Source of the DNA: Williamsia muralis NBRC 105860
Lineage (GTDB): Bacteria; Actinomycetota; Actinomycetes; Mycobacteriales; Mycobacteriaceae
Assembly (NCBI RefSeq): GCF_001598915.1
Contig: NZ_BDAP01000003.1
Coordinates: 682,001-746,000 of the forward strand
Reading direction: 5' to 3'
DNA length: 64,000 nt
Part shown: one piece after another, positions 30,109 through 39,560 of the stretch
Numbering within the stretch: position 1 is the first letter of the stretch
How the letters are laid out: the number at the start of each line of letters is the position of its first letter
Made by a program: the position numbers and the translations under genes
The notes under the pieces: generated by a model
The model's database searches: none
The model's input: only the letters and a program-made list of their open reading frames with translations
What the model was told of the DNA's origin: nothing

Positions 30109-31164
30109 TTACCTCTGATCGGACAAGGCCTCGCGAACAATCGGGGCGACCTTCTCGCCGTACAGTTCGATGCTTCGCATCTTGGCTTCATGGGACAGGG
30201 TGCCGTTGCCGTACTTCATGTCGAAACGGGTGACCTTCAGTGCCCGCACATTCTGAATGATCTTCGCAGCAACGGTGTCCGGAGAACCCACATACAACGA
30301 ACCGTCCGGGCCTGCCGCCTGTTCGAACTGACCGCGTGTCGTCGCCGGCCATCCTCGTTCCCGGCCGATCCGGTTCATCTGATCGCGGTAGTGGGGCCAC
30401 AGTTCTTCACGGGCCTGTTCGTCACTGTCGGAGACATGACCCGGCGAGTGCATTGCCACCGGCAGCTCGGCATGCCCGAACTCGGTCAGCGCGCGATGGT
30501 AGAGGTCGACGAACGGTTCGAACCGGGCCGGTTCACCGCCGATGATGGCCAGCACCAACGGTATTCCGTATCGCGCCGCGCGTACCACCGACTCCGGCGA
30601 GCCACCGACACCGATCCAGGTGGTCAACCCACCCTTCGCGGTTTTCGGGAACACCTCCTGGCCGGTCAAGGGCGCCCGGTGACCACCAGTCCAGGTGATC
30701 GGGCCCTCGGATCGCAGCTCGGCGAACAGGTCCAGTTTCTCGGAGAACAACTCCTCGTACTGCGCGAGGTCGTAGCCGAACAACGGGAACGATTCGGTGA
30801 ACGAGCCGCGCCCCAGGATGACCTCCGCCCGGCCACCAGAGATCGCGTCGAGAGTAGCGAAGCGTTGGTACACGCGGATCGGGTCATCTGAGCTCAGTAC
30901 GGTCACAGCCGTTCCCAGACGGATGGAATCTGTCTGAGCCGCAATCGCGGCCAGGACCACCTCAGGCGCTGAGACGGCAAAATCCTCGCGGTGATGCTCA
31001 CCGACACCGAAGAAGTCCAAGCCCACACTGTCGGCGAGAACTCCTTCTGCGACCACATCACGGATGACCTGGTCGTACGAGAGTGGCTCACCATCCGGAC
31101 CGGCAGTGCGATCGCCGAATGTGTCCAGGCCGAGTTCCACGGCCGACGATTTTGATATGGGCAT
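30109..31164 (-). CDS. LLM-class flavin-dependent oxidoreductase
   Basis: A 351-aa luciferase-like monooxygenase-family TIM barrel. Signatures: GLDFFGVGEHHREDFAVSAP, RLGTAVTVLSSDDPIRVYQ, FATLDAISGGRAEVILGRGS, and the C-terminal LYVGSPDTVAAKI with KYGNGTLSHEA. The EHH pattern is common in FMN-dependent members (FMN versus F420 is not certain). ATG 31164 is preceded by AAGGACACC. Substrate unknown. Stands alone, 53 bp from the next gene start. Confidence 0.9.
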   Translation of the reverse strand: MPISKSSAVELGLDTFGDRTAGPDGEPLSYDQVIRDVVAEGVLADSVGLDFFGVGEHHREDFAVSAPEVVLAAIAAQTDSIRLGTAVTVLSSDDPIRVYQRFATLDAISGGRAEVILGRGSFTESFPLFGYDLAQYEELFSEKLDLFAELRSEGPITWTGGHRAPLTGQEVFPKTAKGGLTTWIGVGGSPESVVRAARYGIPLVLAIIGGEPARFEPFVDLYHRALTEFGHAELPVAMHSPGHVSDSDEQAREELWPHYRDQMNRIGRERGWPATTRGQFEQAAGPDGSLYVGSPDTVAAKIIQNVRALKVTRFDMKYGNGTLSHEAKMRSIELYGEKVAPIVREALSDQR

Positions 31165-31299
31165 CGAGGTGTCCTTCTTCCTTCGCGGTCACGTGGGCAA
31201 CCACATCAAGGCTCCGAAGATTCCCGCGGCCGTCTGAACGCCGGCGGGCTCGTCTGAACGCGCCCGCCAACGGGTTGACATCGGTGGTTCAGTGAAACG

Positions 31300-31935
31300 A
31301 TGGTTCCTCTACCCAATCTGCTCGCGTTCATCGTCGCCGCAGTTGTGCTGATAGCCGTTCCGGGGCCCAGTGTGCTGTTTGTGGTCGGACGTTCGATCGC
31401 ATACGGCAGGCGAGTCGGGCTCCTGAGCGTGCTCGGCAACACCATGGGCCTGATCCCTCAGATCGTCGCTGTCGCCCTGGGCATCGGCGCCGTGGTGTCC
31501 GCGTCGGCAACCATGTTCACGGTCATCAAAGCAGCCGGTGCGGTGTACCTGGTCTATCTAGGTGTTCAAGCGATCCGTCATCGCCACCGCATCCACGCGG
31601 GCGCCGGCCCCGGCGATGAAGTGACGACGAGGCGCGTTGTGACACAAGGCTTCACGGTTGGCTTCACGAACCCCAAGGCACTGGTGTTCCTGGCAGCCGT
31701 CCTCCCCCAATTCGTCGAACCCGCCTCAGGCGCCCCCGGATTTCAGATGTTTGTCCTAGGGGCAGTCTTTGTCGTGATCGGGTTGATCTGCGACAGCGCG
31801 TGGGCGATGGTCGCATCGGTCACCCGCTCATGGTTCACCGATTCACCCCGGCGGCAGGCACAGTTGAGCGCAACCGGCGGATTGATGATGATCGGGTTGG
31901 GCGGCACGCTCGCGTTGTCCGGCAACAAGGCCTGA
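31300..31935 (+). CDS. LysE/RhtB-family amino-acid exporter
   Basis: A 211-aa membrane protein with six predicted helices. Signature LIAVPGPSVLFVVGRSIAYGRRVGL is the LysE/RhtB N-terminal block, followed by VGFTNPKALVFLAAVLPQFV. The exported solute, an amino acid or related compound, cannot be told from sequence. ATG 31300; a TTGACA hexamer lies at 31273-31278. Divergent from the luciferase-like gene, with a 135-bp intergenic region. Confidence 0.9.
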   Translation: MVPLPNLLAFIVAAVVLIAVPGPSVLFVVGRSIAYGRRVGLLSVLGNTMGLIPQIVAVALGIGAVVSASATMFTVIKAAGAVYLVYLGVQAIRHRHRIHAGAGPGDEVTTRRVVTQGFTVGFTNPKALVFLAAVLPQFVEPASGAPGFQMFVLGAVFVVIGLICDSAWAMVASVTRSWFTDSPRRQAQLSATGGLMMIGLGGTLALSGNKA

Positions 31936-31990
31936 GGCGGATCGTCCAGCCCGGTGGTTCACAATCGCTGACGATGCGCTTGCAACCCAG

Positions 31991-31996
31991 TAGGCT
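31991..31996 (+). promoter_or_regulatory. -10 element of ppk2, probably leaderless
   Basis: TAGGCT followed by exactly six bases (CCCTCC) and the ATG at 32003. CTGACG lies about 17 bp upstream as a weak -35. There is no room for a ribosome-binding site. Confidence 0.5.
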
Positions 31997-32002
31997 CCCT
32001 CC

Positions 32003-32845
32003 ATGGGAAAGAAGGACAGCGGTAAGAAGAGCAAGGCCCAGAAGATCCCCAAAGATGTCTACGAGGCCGAGCTCTTCCGCTTGCAATCCGAGTTCGTGAA
32101 GTTGCAAGAGTGGGTGAAGGACACCGGTACCCGGGTCGTCGTGATCTTCGAGGGCCGTGACGCAGCCGGCAAGGGCGGCACGATCAAGCGCATCACCGAA
32201 TATCTGTCGCCCCGAGTTGTCCGCGTGACCGCATTGCCCGCACCCACCGACCGCGAGCGCGGCCAGTGGTACTACCAGCGATACATCGCCCACCTGCCGG
32301 CGCCCGGCGAGATCACCATCTTCGACCGATCCTGGTACAACCGGGCAGGCGTGGAAAAAGTGATGGGCTTCTGCACACCCACAGAGCACTCCCTGTTCCT
32401 GCGTCAGACCCCGATCTTCGAACAGATGCTCCTCGACGACGGGATCATCCTTCGGAAGTACTGGTTCTCGGTGTCCGACGACGAGCAACTCCGACGTTTC
32501 CGGTCACGACTCAATGATCCTGTGCGGCAATGGAAACTGAGTCCGATGGACCTGGAATCGGTGTACCGCTGGGAGGATTATTCTCGCGCGAAGGACGAGA
32601 TGATGGTGCACACAGACACCCCGAACAGTCCCTGGTATGTGGTCGAATCGGACGTCAAGAAGCACGCTCGCCTGAACATGATGTCGCATCTGCTGTCCAC
32701 GATCGACTATCACGAGGTGAAGAAACCGAAAGTCGACTTGCCCGAGAAGCCGATCGACACCGGAACCTATCAACGACCTCCTCGCGAACTTACGACCTAC
32801 GTCCCCGACCATGTGTCCGAACTGGTCGGCGACGTCGAGACCTGA
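32003..32845 (+). CDS. ppk2: Polyphosphate kinase 2
   Basis: Class I PPK2, 280 aa, one catalytic domain; phosphorylates nucleoside diphosphates using polyphosphate, or the reverse. Walker A GRDAAGKGG at residues 51-59, Walker B with D108 in ITIFDRSWYNRAGVE, and the lid module KRITEYLSPRVVRVTAL, with QWYYQRYIAHLP and KYWFSVSDDEQ. The basic N-terminus (GKKDSGKKSKAQK) precedes the fold. Nucleotide preference is not safely predictable. It ends 15 bp before the convergent VOC gene. Confidence 0.95.
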   Translation: MGKKDSGKKSKAQKIPKDVYEAELFRLQSEFVKLQEWVKDTGTRVVVIFEGRDAAGKGGTIKRITEYLSPRVVRVTALPAPTDRERGQWYYQRYIAHLPAPGEITIFDRSWYNRAGVEKVMGFCTPTEHSLFLRQTPIFEQMLLDDGIILRKYWFSVSDDEQLRRFRSRLNDPVRQWKLSPMDLESVYRWEDYSRAKDEMMVHTDTPNSPWYVVESDVKKHARLNMMSHLLSTIDYHEVKKPKVDLPEKPIDTGTYQRPPRELTTYVPDHVSELVGDVET

Positions 32846-32858
32846 TGCGTCAAAGGCC

Positions 32859-32875
32859 GCCTATGTCACATAGGC
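32859..32875. terminator. Small bidirectional hairpin between ppk2 and VOC genes
   Basis: Inverted repeat GCCTATG-TCA-CATAGGC (32859-32875) spanning the stop of the minus-strand VOC gene, 14 bp after the ppk2 stop. Short stem, no strong T-run on either side. Confidence 0.35.
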
Positions 32876-33286
32876 CTCGGTCGGCTGGGTCAACCGGATG
32901 CTGTTCCCGGATGGGTCTCTGAACCCGGCGTCGATCCCATATGGCCTTTGCTCGGGTACCTCGGTGAACTCGACCCCGCGGGCAGTGAGCTTCTCGTATT
33001 CCGACTGACAATCGTCGGTGGTGAGAAACACCGTGCCGGCGAAACCTTTGGTGACGAGCGAGAGGATCTCGTCGTGCGTGGACTCGCTCACCATCGGTGG
33101 TGCCGGGATGGCCATCAGGATGACGGTCACATCGTCCTGCCCGGGCGGCGCCACGGTCAGCCAACGGAATCCACCCAACTCCGGCACGGTCGCGTCGGAC
33201 CGCACCTCCATGCCCAACTGCTCGGTGTAGAACTTCAGCGCAATGTCTTGATCGTGAACCCAGATCTGCGCTCCGGCGATTCTCAT
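32861..33286 (-). CDS. VOC-superfamily (glyoxalase-like) protein
   Basis: A 141-aa vicinal-oxygen-chelate protein with two beta-alpha-beta-beta-beta modules: AQIWVHDQDIALKFYTEQLGMEV at the start and GTVFLTTDDCQSEYEKLTARGVEF then DAGFRDPSGNSIRLTQP at the end. ATG 33286 has AGGAG six bases upstream; an extension to 33700 is unrelated. It sits downstream of a short AraC regulator on the same strand. Such AraC-VOC pairs are common in actinobacteria; the metabolite is unknown. Confidence 0.88.
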   Translation of the reverse strand: MRIAGAQIWVHDQDIALKFYTEQLGMEVRSDATVPELGGFRWLTVAPPGQDDVTVILMAIPAPPMVSESTHDEILSLVTKGFAGTVFLTTDDCQSEYEKLTARGVEFTEVPEQRPYGIDAGFRDPSGNSIRLTQPTEAYVT

Positions 33287-33401
33287 GATGAACTCCTGTG
33301 CTCGAGTGGTGTTTACACAGTCGACGCTAACGCCGCGTTGCCGGTCGAGTCTTCTCCCCGTGTGCTGTTCGTCGACTTGCCCGATCTCCAGGATTCGGTT
33401 G

Positions 33402-33812
33402 CTACAGCCGGCTGTCGGGCGCGGGACGACTGAACGTACGAACCACGCACGCGGGCACCATTGCTCGCTCGGCTGCGGCAGGCAGACTGGCTCGATAACG
33501 GGCCGGCGTGAGTCCGTAGGTTCGCTTGAAGCTCGTGGTGAAAGACCCGACACTGCGCAAACCGACGGCCACACATACATCCGCCACCGAATAGTCGGTG
33601 TTACGCAACAGGGCCGCAGCGCGTTCGAGCCGACGCGTCTGCAGGTAGGTGTGCGGCGTTTCACCGAAAGCACGCGTGAAAGCGCGGCTGAAATGCGCAC
33701 GGGACAACATCGCGGCCGCAGCCATCTGATCGACGGTCAGTTCGCAGGCGTACTGCGTGTCGATCAGATCTCTGGCGCGGAGCAGATACCGCGACGGGGG
33801 AAGACTGCCCAC
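33402..33812 (-). CDS. Short AraC-family regulator
   Basis: A 136-aa protein that is essentially only the double helix-turn-helix domain: RARDLIDTQYACELTVDQMAAAAMLSRAHFSRAFTRAFG and PHTYLQTRRLERAAALL, with VAVGLRSVGSFTTSFKRTYG. It has no sensor domain. GTG 33812 is preferred (preceded by GATAGT with six-base spacing, a leaderless arrangement); a longer frame to 33908 overlaps the methyltransferase gene end. It probably regulates the VOC gene 115 bp downstream. Confidence 0.85.
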   Translation of the reverse strand: MGSLPPSRYLLRARDLIDTQYACELTVDQMAAAAMLSRAHFSRAFTRAFGETPHTYLQTRRLERAAALLRNTDYSVADVCVAVGLRSVGSFTTSFKRTYGLTPARYRASLPAAAERAMVPACVVRTFSRPAPDSRL

Positions 33813-33904
33813 GTGGCCACTATCGCACGCCCAACCGACGCAGACCATCACCCGGAGGTGGCGCTCCGAAGGCCGAACGGCCCCAGACGGGCCGTACCCC
33901 TCTA

Positions 33905-34420
33905 TCACCCAGCTCTCACGGCGATCACCGCATGGCCGGCGTCCTCCGAATACGTTGCCGTCACGGTGAAATGGGCGTCGCGGAGGTGCTGTGTGATCTT
34001 CGCCTGCCGATCGTCGACAGAGCCCGGACCTTGGCCGTAGACCAGCACCAAACGACCATTGGGCCGAAGCGCGCCACGTAACACAGCCAGCTCATCCTCT
34101 GCGGACGACGTCCAGAAGACGTTGACGTTGATCGCAAGCGCTGCGTCGAAAGAAGCGGTGTCGACGCGTAGTGCGCTGAGATCGCTCTGCTCCACTCGCA
34201 GTCGTCCATCGGCGACGAAGTCGGCACAGCGTCTGATCGTTCGACTGACCGCTGTGGCCGATCTGTCGATTGCCAGCATGTCGCCGCCGGACAATGTGGC
34301 GCACAACAACTGCGCTGCCACACCGTTTCCACAGCCGATTTCGAGCAGCCTCTCCCGGGGCCGTGGCGCCAGGAGTTCAGCCGCCCACAGCACACGTGCA
34401 GGTATATCCGCTGCACGCAC
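33905..34420 (-). CDS. Class I SAM-dependent methyltransferase
   Basis: A 171-aa Rossmann methyltransferase: motif I LLEIGCGNGVAAQLL, motif II DMLAIDRSA, motif IV DAALAINVNVFW. The GTG at 34420 lies five bases after the acyl-CoA ligase stop, so it is coupled to that gene. No target can be inferred. Confidence 0.85.
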   Translation of the reverse strand: MRAADIPARVLWAAELLAPRPRERLLEIGCGNGVAAQLLCATLSGGDMLAIDRSATAVSRTIRRCADFVADGRLRVEQSDLSALRVDTASFDAALAINVNVFWTSSAEDELAVLRGALRPNGRLVLVYGQGPGSVDDRQAKITQHLRDAHFTVTATYSEDAGHAVIAVRAG

Positions 34421-34425
34421 CTCGA

Positions 34426-36051
34426 CTACCCGACAGAGCGGTCGCTGTCGCTCCAGTACTGCTTGCGCAGGGCTTTCTTGTCCGGTTTGCCCAAAGCGGT
34501 CAACGGCAGAGCGTCGGCGACGATGATCTGCTTCGGCGACTGGACCGCACCCTTGCGCTCCTTGACCGCATCCTGGATCTCGGTGGTCATCCGCGCGATC
34601 GACGATTCGTCCGTGGGCGCGTCGGACCGAAGCACCACGATCGCGGTCACCGCTTCACCCCACTTCTCGTCGGGAACTCCGATCACGCCGACCTGCGCAA
34701 CCGAAGGATGTTCGGCAACAACATCTTCCACTTCGCGGGGGAAAACATTGAACCCGCCGGTGACGATCATGTCCTTGGTGCGGTCAACAATGAACCAGAA
34801 GCCGTCCTCGTCTTCTCTGGCGACATCCCCGGTGCGAAGCCAGCCGTCTCGAAATGCTTCGGCCGTTGCTTCGGGTAGCCCCCAATAGCCACCCGCCAAC
34901 AGCGGACCGGCCACGCAGATCTCCCCGGGCTCCCCTACCGCGACCGGCTTGTCGTCTTCACCCAGGAGGGCGGTGCGCAAGAACGCGGACGGACGGCCGC
35001 AACTGGACAGCCGCTTTTCATCGTGGGCGTCCTTGGGGAGGTAGCTGATCACCATCGGTGCTTCGGACTGTCCGTAGTACTGCGCGAAGATCGGACCGAA
35101 GCGTTCGATGGCCTCGGCCAGCCGAACGGGGTTGATCGCGGATGCTCCGTAGTAGACGGTCTCCAGCGACGACAGGTCGCGCGTGTGCGAGTCGGGATGG
35201 TCCATCAAGGCGTACAGCATCGATGGCACCAGCATGGTGGCGGTGATCTTCTGTTCTTCGATGGTGCGCAGCACCTCGGCGGGATCGAACTTCGGCAACA
35301 CCACCATCGAGCCGCCCTTCATCAGGGTCGGTACGAAGAACGCGGCCCCAGCATGCGACAGCGGGGTGCACATCAGGAATTTCGGGTGCTCCGGCCATTC
35401 CCATTCCGAGAGCTGAATCTGCGTCATCGTGGACATTGCCGAAGCAGTCCCGATGACTCCCTTCGGCTTTCCGGTTGTACCACCGGTGTAGGTGATCGAC
35501 ACGATGTGATCGGGGGGAAGATCAGCCGCTTTGAGAGGCTTGGCCTCGAACCGCTGCGATTCCGCGATCACATCCCGGGCGACCTCCGAGAGTTCAGATG
35601 GAACCGGGCCCAGCGTGAGTACCTGCTTGAGACTGTCGACACGCTCGAGGAGTGCGGCCGCGCGCTCGACGAACATCGGCACCGGGTCGATGACCAGGGT
35701 GGTGATCTGCGCGTCGCTCAGCACATATGCATGGTCGTCGAGCGATCCGAGCGGATGCAGAGCACTGCGTCGCCAACCCTGGGTTTGTCCCGCTCCGATG
35801 ACCAACAGGACCTCTGGCCGGTTGAGGGCCAACAGGCCGACCGCACTGCCCGATCCGGCACCAAGTGATTCGAACGCCTGGGTGTACTTGCTGATCTGCT
35901 CGGCCATCTGCCCCCCGGTGAGGGTGGTGTCGCCGAGGAACAGAACCGGCTCGTTCGCATGGCGGCGCAGCGCCGCGACCATGAGGTGGCCCAGGTGGGT
36001 GCCGCCGCGCAGATGGTCGAAATCGGTGGGGGTATCCGCAGAAACTGTCAT
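34426..36051 (-). CDS. Acyl-CoA synthetase (FadD-type AMP-dependent ligase)
   Basis: Adenylate-forming acyl-CoA ligase, 541 aa. AMP-binding P-loop YTGGTTGKPKG, A5 YYGQSE, A7 GWLRTGDVA, A8 DRTKDMIVTGGFNVFPREVE, and A10 with the catalytic lysine in LPLTALGKPDKKAL. It activates a carboxylic (probably fatty or aromatic) acid. It resembles mycobacterial FadD8-like proteins, but chain length is not predictable. Leaderless-type promoter TAGTCT at 36058-36063. First gene of a two-gene unit with the methyltransferase. Confidence 0.93.
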   Translation of the reverse strand: MTVSADTPTDFDHLRGGTHLGHLMVAALRRHANEPVLFLGDTTLTGGQMAEQISKYTQAFESLGAGSGSAVGLLALNRPEVLLVIGAGQTQGWRRSALHPLGSLDDHAYVLSDAQITTLVIDPVPMFVERAAALLERVDSLKQVLTLGPVPSELSEVARDVIAESQRFEAKPLKAADLPPDHIVSITYTGGTTGKPKGVIGTASAMSTMTQIQLSEWEWPEHPKFLMCTPLSHAGAAFFVPTLMKGGSMVVLPKFDPAEVLRTIEEQKITATMLVPSMLYALMDHPDSHTRDLSSLETVYYGASAINPVRLAEAIERFGPIFAQYYGQSEAPMVISYLPKDAHDEKRLSSCGRPSAFLRTALLGEDDKPVAVGEPGEICVAGPLLAGGYWGLPEATAEAFRDGWLRTGDVAREDEDGFWFIVDRTKDMIVTGGFNVFPREVEDVVAEHPSVAQVGVIGVPDEKWGEAVTAIVVLRSDAPTDESSIARMTTEIQDAVKERKGAVQSPKQIIVADALPLTALGKPDKKALRKQYWSDSDRSVG

Positions 36052-36057
36052 GTCGTC

Positions 36058-36128
36058 AGACTAGAACGTGTTACAGATTTGGGGAAGTTCTTCACCAAAA
36101 CCGCCGGTGATCGGCGTCGTGGTAAAAA
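36058..36128. promoter_or_regulatory. Divergent leaderless promoters of fadD-like and Nudix genes
   Basis: On the minus strand TAGTCT (36063-36058) is followed by six bases and the ligase ATG at 36051. On the plus strand TAAAAA (36123-36128) is followed by six bases and the Nudix GTG at 36135. The whole intergenic gap is 83 bp, too short for long leaders on both sides. Confidence 0.45.
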
Positions 36129-36134
36129 TGCGCG

Positions 36135-36542
36135 GTGCGTGAATCGGACCAACAGACCTTGACCGTGGCGGCCGTGTGTTTTTCCGACGACCACCAGAGG
36201 ATTCTCACCGTGCGCAAGTCGGACACACGGATGTTCATGTTCCCGGGCGGCAAGCTCGAAGCCGGCGAGGACGCGACCGCTGCCGCGATCCGCGAGGTGG
36301 ACGAGGAGATCGGGATTCGGCTCACTGCTGACGACCTGATGCTCGTGGGCACCTTCCGGGCACCCGCGGCCAACGAGACCGACACCATGATCTCCGCGAC
36401 GGTCTTCAGCTCACGACTTCCCGCAATCCCCATCGCCTCGGCGGAAATCGCCGAACTGCGGTGGGTGCACCGCACTGATACCGGCGCAGATCTGGCACCG
36501 CTGTTGCGCGATCACGTCTTCCCGGTGATGAACGCTCACTGA
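36135..36542 (+). CDS. Nudix hydrolase
   Basis: A 135-aa Nudix protein with a perfect box GX5EX7REUXEEXGU at residues 39-61 (G39, E45, R53-E54, E57-E58, G60). It hydrolyses a nucleoside-diphosphate-linked substrate; MutT-like or ADP-sugar-like cannot be told apart. The N-terminal strand TVAAVCFSDD and C-terminal ELRWV are normal. GTG 36135 lies six bases after a -10-like hexamer. Confidence 0.92.
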   Translation: MRESDQQTLTVAAVCFSDDHQRILTVRKSDTRMFMFPGGKLEAGEDATAAAIREVDEEIGIRLTADDLMLVGTFRAPAANETDTMISATVFSSRLPAIPIASAEIAELRWVHRTDTGADLAPLLRDHVFPVMNAH

Positions 36543-36614
36543 GATGTTGTTCAGGCGCCACAACCCGGCCTGTCAAGCGCGCGTTCGACCGCTCACCGGC
36601 GGCCGCTAATTCGT

Positions 36615-36643
36615 TTGACCGTCCCTCCTGTTGCGCACATGCT
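36615..36643 (+). promoter_or_regulatory. Promoter of the GNAT gene, -35/-10 with leaderless start
   Basis: TTGACC (36615-36620), 17-bp spacer, CATGCT (36638-36643), then six bases to GTG 36650. The -35 and the spacing are near consensus, the -10 is weak. Confidence 0.5.
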
Positions 36644-36649
36644 GGACGA

Positions 36650-37180
36650 GTGCGGTTCCGCCCGATCGAGCGTCACGATCTACCTCTGATCCAGCGATGG
36701 CTGGAACAGCCGCATGTGGCGAGATTTTGGAACCACGACACGTCCGACGCGGCCATAGAGCGGGACTTCGGTGGAAGCATCACGGGAACAGAACCGTGTG
36801 AGGTCTTCATCGCGATACACGATGGCGCGCCGATCGGTCTGATCCAGCGGTATCTGTTCTCCGCCTATCCCGAGGATCTCGTCGAGATGCAAACCCTGGT
36901 CTCCGTACCTCCGAACGCTTTGTCTGTCGACTACTTCATAGGTGTCCCTGATCTCACCGGCCAGGGATTGGGCACTGCCATGATCCGCGAGATGGTCGAC
37001 AAGTCATGGGTCGATCATCCCTCGTCCGACACGATCATCGTTCCGGTTGCGGTGGCCAACCTCGCTTCCTGGCGAGCTTTGCTCGCTGCCGGCTTCACCC
37101 AGATCGCGACCGGGTATCTCACACCGGACAATCCCATCGACGACGGTCGACACCACGTGTTCCGAACGGACCGGCCTTAG
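36650..37180 (+). CDS. GNAT-family acetyltransferase (AAC(6')-Ib/IucB-like)
   Basis: A 176-aa N-acetyltransferase. It starts MRFRPIERHDLPLIQRWLEQPHVARFW, contains VSVDYFIG-type SVDYFIGVPDLTGQGLGTAMIREMVD (motif A, Q/R-x-x-G-x-G/A as GQGLGTA) and ends GRHHVFRTDRP. The arrangement resembles aminoglycoside 6'-N-acetyltransferase and siderophore hydroxylysine acetyltransferase families. No evidence fixes the substrate; the gene is not in a resistance cluster. Confidence 0.85.
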   Translation: MRFRPIERHDLPLIQRWLEQPHVARFWNHDTSDAAIERDFGGSITGTEPCEVFIAIHDGAPIGLIQRYLFSAYPEDLVEMQTLVSVPPNALSVDYFIGVPDLTGQGLGTAMIREMVDKSWVDHPSSDTIIVPVAVANLASWRALLAAGFTQIATGYLTPDNPIDDGRHHVFRTDRP

Positions 37181-37298
37181 TCGGGCGCTTCTCATCGTCA
37201 CAGCGACGAAATGAGCCCGTTATAGATCATTCGTAGGGTTCGCAGGTCAGGGCTTTCCCAGAACAAGGTGGAGAGTCCGTGCCTGAAGGGTCTAACAC

Positions 37299-39473
37299 AT
37301 GAGTGGAAACAACATCCGGCTTGCCGCGATCACTGCGGTCGAGGCGTACACGCCGCCTCCCCCCAGCTTCGACACGGCCGAGGCTCCCGGAGACATCTTC
37401 GGCGAGAACGTGTTCAACAAATCGGTCATGCTCAAACGCCTACCGAAGAATGTCTACAAGTCCGTCATGGCGACGATCGAAAAAGGGACCACATTGGATC
37501 CCGCGATCGCCGACGCCGTCGCGTCAGCGATGAAGGATTGGGCACTGGAGAAGGGCGCAACACATTACGCCCACGTCTTCTATCCCTTGACTGGCCTGAC
37601 CGCGGAGAAGCACGACAGCTTCCTCGAGCCGGCAAGCGACGGTTCGACACTCGCAGAGTTCCAGGGCAAGACGCTCATCCAGGGTGAGCCCGATGCGTCG
37701 AGCTTCCCCAACGGCGGACTTCGCAACACCTTCGAGGCACGCGGGTACACCGGCTGGGATGTGACCAGTCCGGCATACGTACTGGAGAACCCGAACGGCA
37801 ACACTCTCTGCATCCCAACGGTTTTCGTCTCGATGACGGGCGAGGCCCTGGACCACAAGACCCCGCTCCTACGCTCGCAGCAGGCGATGGGCAAGCACGC
37901 CGAGCGTGTGCTCCGGCTGTTCGGCCACTCGAACCCGGGCCACATCGTGGCCTTCTGCGGGCCCGAGCAGGAGTACTTCCTGGTGGATCGACACTTCTTT
38001 CTCGCGCGTCCCGACCTGATCAATGCCGGCCGCACTTTGTTCGGCACCAAGCCGCCCAAGGGCCAGGAGTTCGACGACCACTACTTCGGTGCCATCCCCG
38101 AACGGGTCCTCGGATTCATGATGGACACCGAACGTGAACTGTTCAAACTCGGGATCCCTGCCAAGACCCGGCACAACGAGGTGGCGCCAGGGCAATTCGA
38201 GATCGCGCCGATGTTCGAACGGGGCAATATCGCGGCCGACCATCAGCAGCTCCTCATGACAACCTTCAAGACCGTTGCCAAGAAGCACGGCATGGAGTGC
38301 CTGTTCCACGAGAAGCCATTCGAAGGCGTGAACGGTTCGGGCAAGCATGTGAACTTCTCGCTCGGCAACGACAAGTTCGGCAGCCTCCTGGTTCCAGGGG
38401 ACACTCCTCATGAGAACGCGCAGTTCCTGGTCTTCTGTGCGGCTGTCATCCGCGCCGTACACCTGCACGCAGGGCTGCTTCGGGTCTCCGTCGCCTCGGC
38501 CACCAACGACCATCGTCTCGGCGCCAACGAGGCGCCACCGGCCATCGTCTCGATCTTCCTCGGTGAGCAGCTGGCCGATGTGTTCGAGCAGATCGCCAAG
38601 GGCGAAGCCACCTCGTCAAAGGGCAAGGGCACCATGATCATCGGCGTGGACACCCTCCCGGTGCTGCCGACCGATCCGGGCGATCGAAACCGCACCAGCT
38701 CCTTCGCCTTCACCGGGAATCGCTTCGAGTTCAGGGCGCCGGGCTCGATGCAGACGATCAGCGAACCCATGGTCGTCCTGAACACCATCATGGCCGACTC
38801 GCTGGACCACTGCGCGACCGTTCTCGAGGAAGCGGTCAAGGAAGGTGTCCAGTTCGACACCGCCGTCCAGAAGCTGCTCACCGACATCATCACCGAACAC
38901 GGCGCCGTGGTGTTCAACGGCGATGGCTATTCCGACACGTGGCCGATCGAAGCGGAGTCGCGCGGCCTGCCGAACCTGAAGACCACCGTCGACGCATTGC
39001 CAGAACTGATCTCTGCCAAGTCGATCGAACTCTTCTCCAAGTACGGCGTGTTCAACGAGCGCGAGATGCACAGCCGCTACGAGATCGGTTTGGAGCATTA
39101 CACCCTGACGATCGGGGTCGAGGCCAAGCTCACCCTCGAGATCGGGTCGACCCTGGTGCTACCGGCCGCGGTCAGGTACCAGACAGAATTGGCGACCAAC
39201 GTCGGAGCGTTGAAAGCGGCAGGCGTGGAAGCAGATCTCACACTCCTCAACGCACTGTCCGAACCGCTGGCAGCGTTGACGAGCGGTTTGACGCACCTCA
39301 AGGAAGCTCTGGCGACACACGTAGAGGGAAGCTACGAAGAAGCGGTGCACGTCAAGGACGCACTGCTACCCGCCATGGACGCGGTGCGCGAAGCCGCCGA
39401 CCAGATCGAAGCGCAGATCGCAGATGATCTCTGGCCGCTGCCGACCTACCAGGAGATGCTCTACATCCTGTAG
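37299..39473 (+). CDS. glnN: Type III glutamine synthetase (GlnN)
   Basis: Glutamine synthetase of the large GSIII class, 724 aa, dodecameric by family. Signatures: N-terminal domain ending [17 protein letters not shown]-type [18 protein letters not shown], active-site strands [62 protein letters not shown] and [10 protein letters not shown]. It ATP-dependently converts glutamate and ammonia to glutamine. This class is extra to the usual GlnA1 of mycolata. Sequence GAAGGGT precedes the ATG. Terminated by a strong hairpin at 39512. The urease genes at the other end produce the ammonia it could use (inference). Confidence 0.95.
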   Translation: MSGNNIRLAAITAVEAYTPPPPSFDTAEAPGDIFGENVFNKSVMLKRLPKNVYKSVMATIEKGTTLDPAIADAVASAMKDWALEKGATHYAHVFYPLTGLTAEKHDSFLEPASDGSTLAEFQGKTLIQGEPDASSFPNGGLRNTFEARGYTGWDVTSPAYVLENPNGNTLCIPTVFVSMTGEALDHKTPLLRSQQAMGKHAERVLRLFGHSNPGHIVAFCGPEQEYFLVDRHFFLARPDLINAGRTLFGTKPPKGQEFDDHYFGAIPERVLGFMMDTERELFKLGIPAKTRHNEVAPGQFEIAPMFERGNIAADHQQLLMTTFKTVAKKHGMECLFHEKPFEGVNGSGKHVNFSLGNDKFGSLLVPGDTPHENAQFLVFCAAVIRAVHLHAGLLRVSVASATNDHRLGANEAPPAIVSIFLGEQLADVFEQIAKGEATSSKGKGTMIIGVDTLPVLPTDPGDRNRTSSFAFTGNRFEFRAPGSMQTISEPMVVLNTIMADSLDHCATVLEEAVKEGVQFDTAVQKLLTDIITEHGAVVFNGDGYSDTWPIEAESRGLPNLKTTVDALPELISAKSIELFSKYGVFNEREMHSRYEIGLEHYTLTIGVEAKLTLEIGSTLVLPAAVRYQTELATNVGALKAAGVEADLTLLNALSEPLAALTSGLTHLKEALATHVEGSYEEAVHVKDALLPAMDAVREAADQIEAQIADDLWPLPTYQEMLYIL

Positions 39474-39511
39474 ATCAACCAGCTCTCGGTAACCGGGAAC
39501 ATGCTGTCGAA

Positions 39512-39546
39512 CAGAATCGTCGCCCCCATTCGGGGCGACGATTCTG
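39512..39546 (+). terminator. Terminator between glnN and bluB
   Basis: Perfect 15-bp arms (39512-39526 and 39532-39546) with a CATTC loop, 38 bp after the glnN stop and followed by CCTTTC. The convergent bluB ends 15 bp further, so it can serve both genes. Confidence 0.82.
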
Positions 39547-39560
39547 CCTTTCAAAGGCGC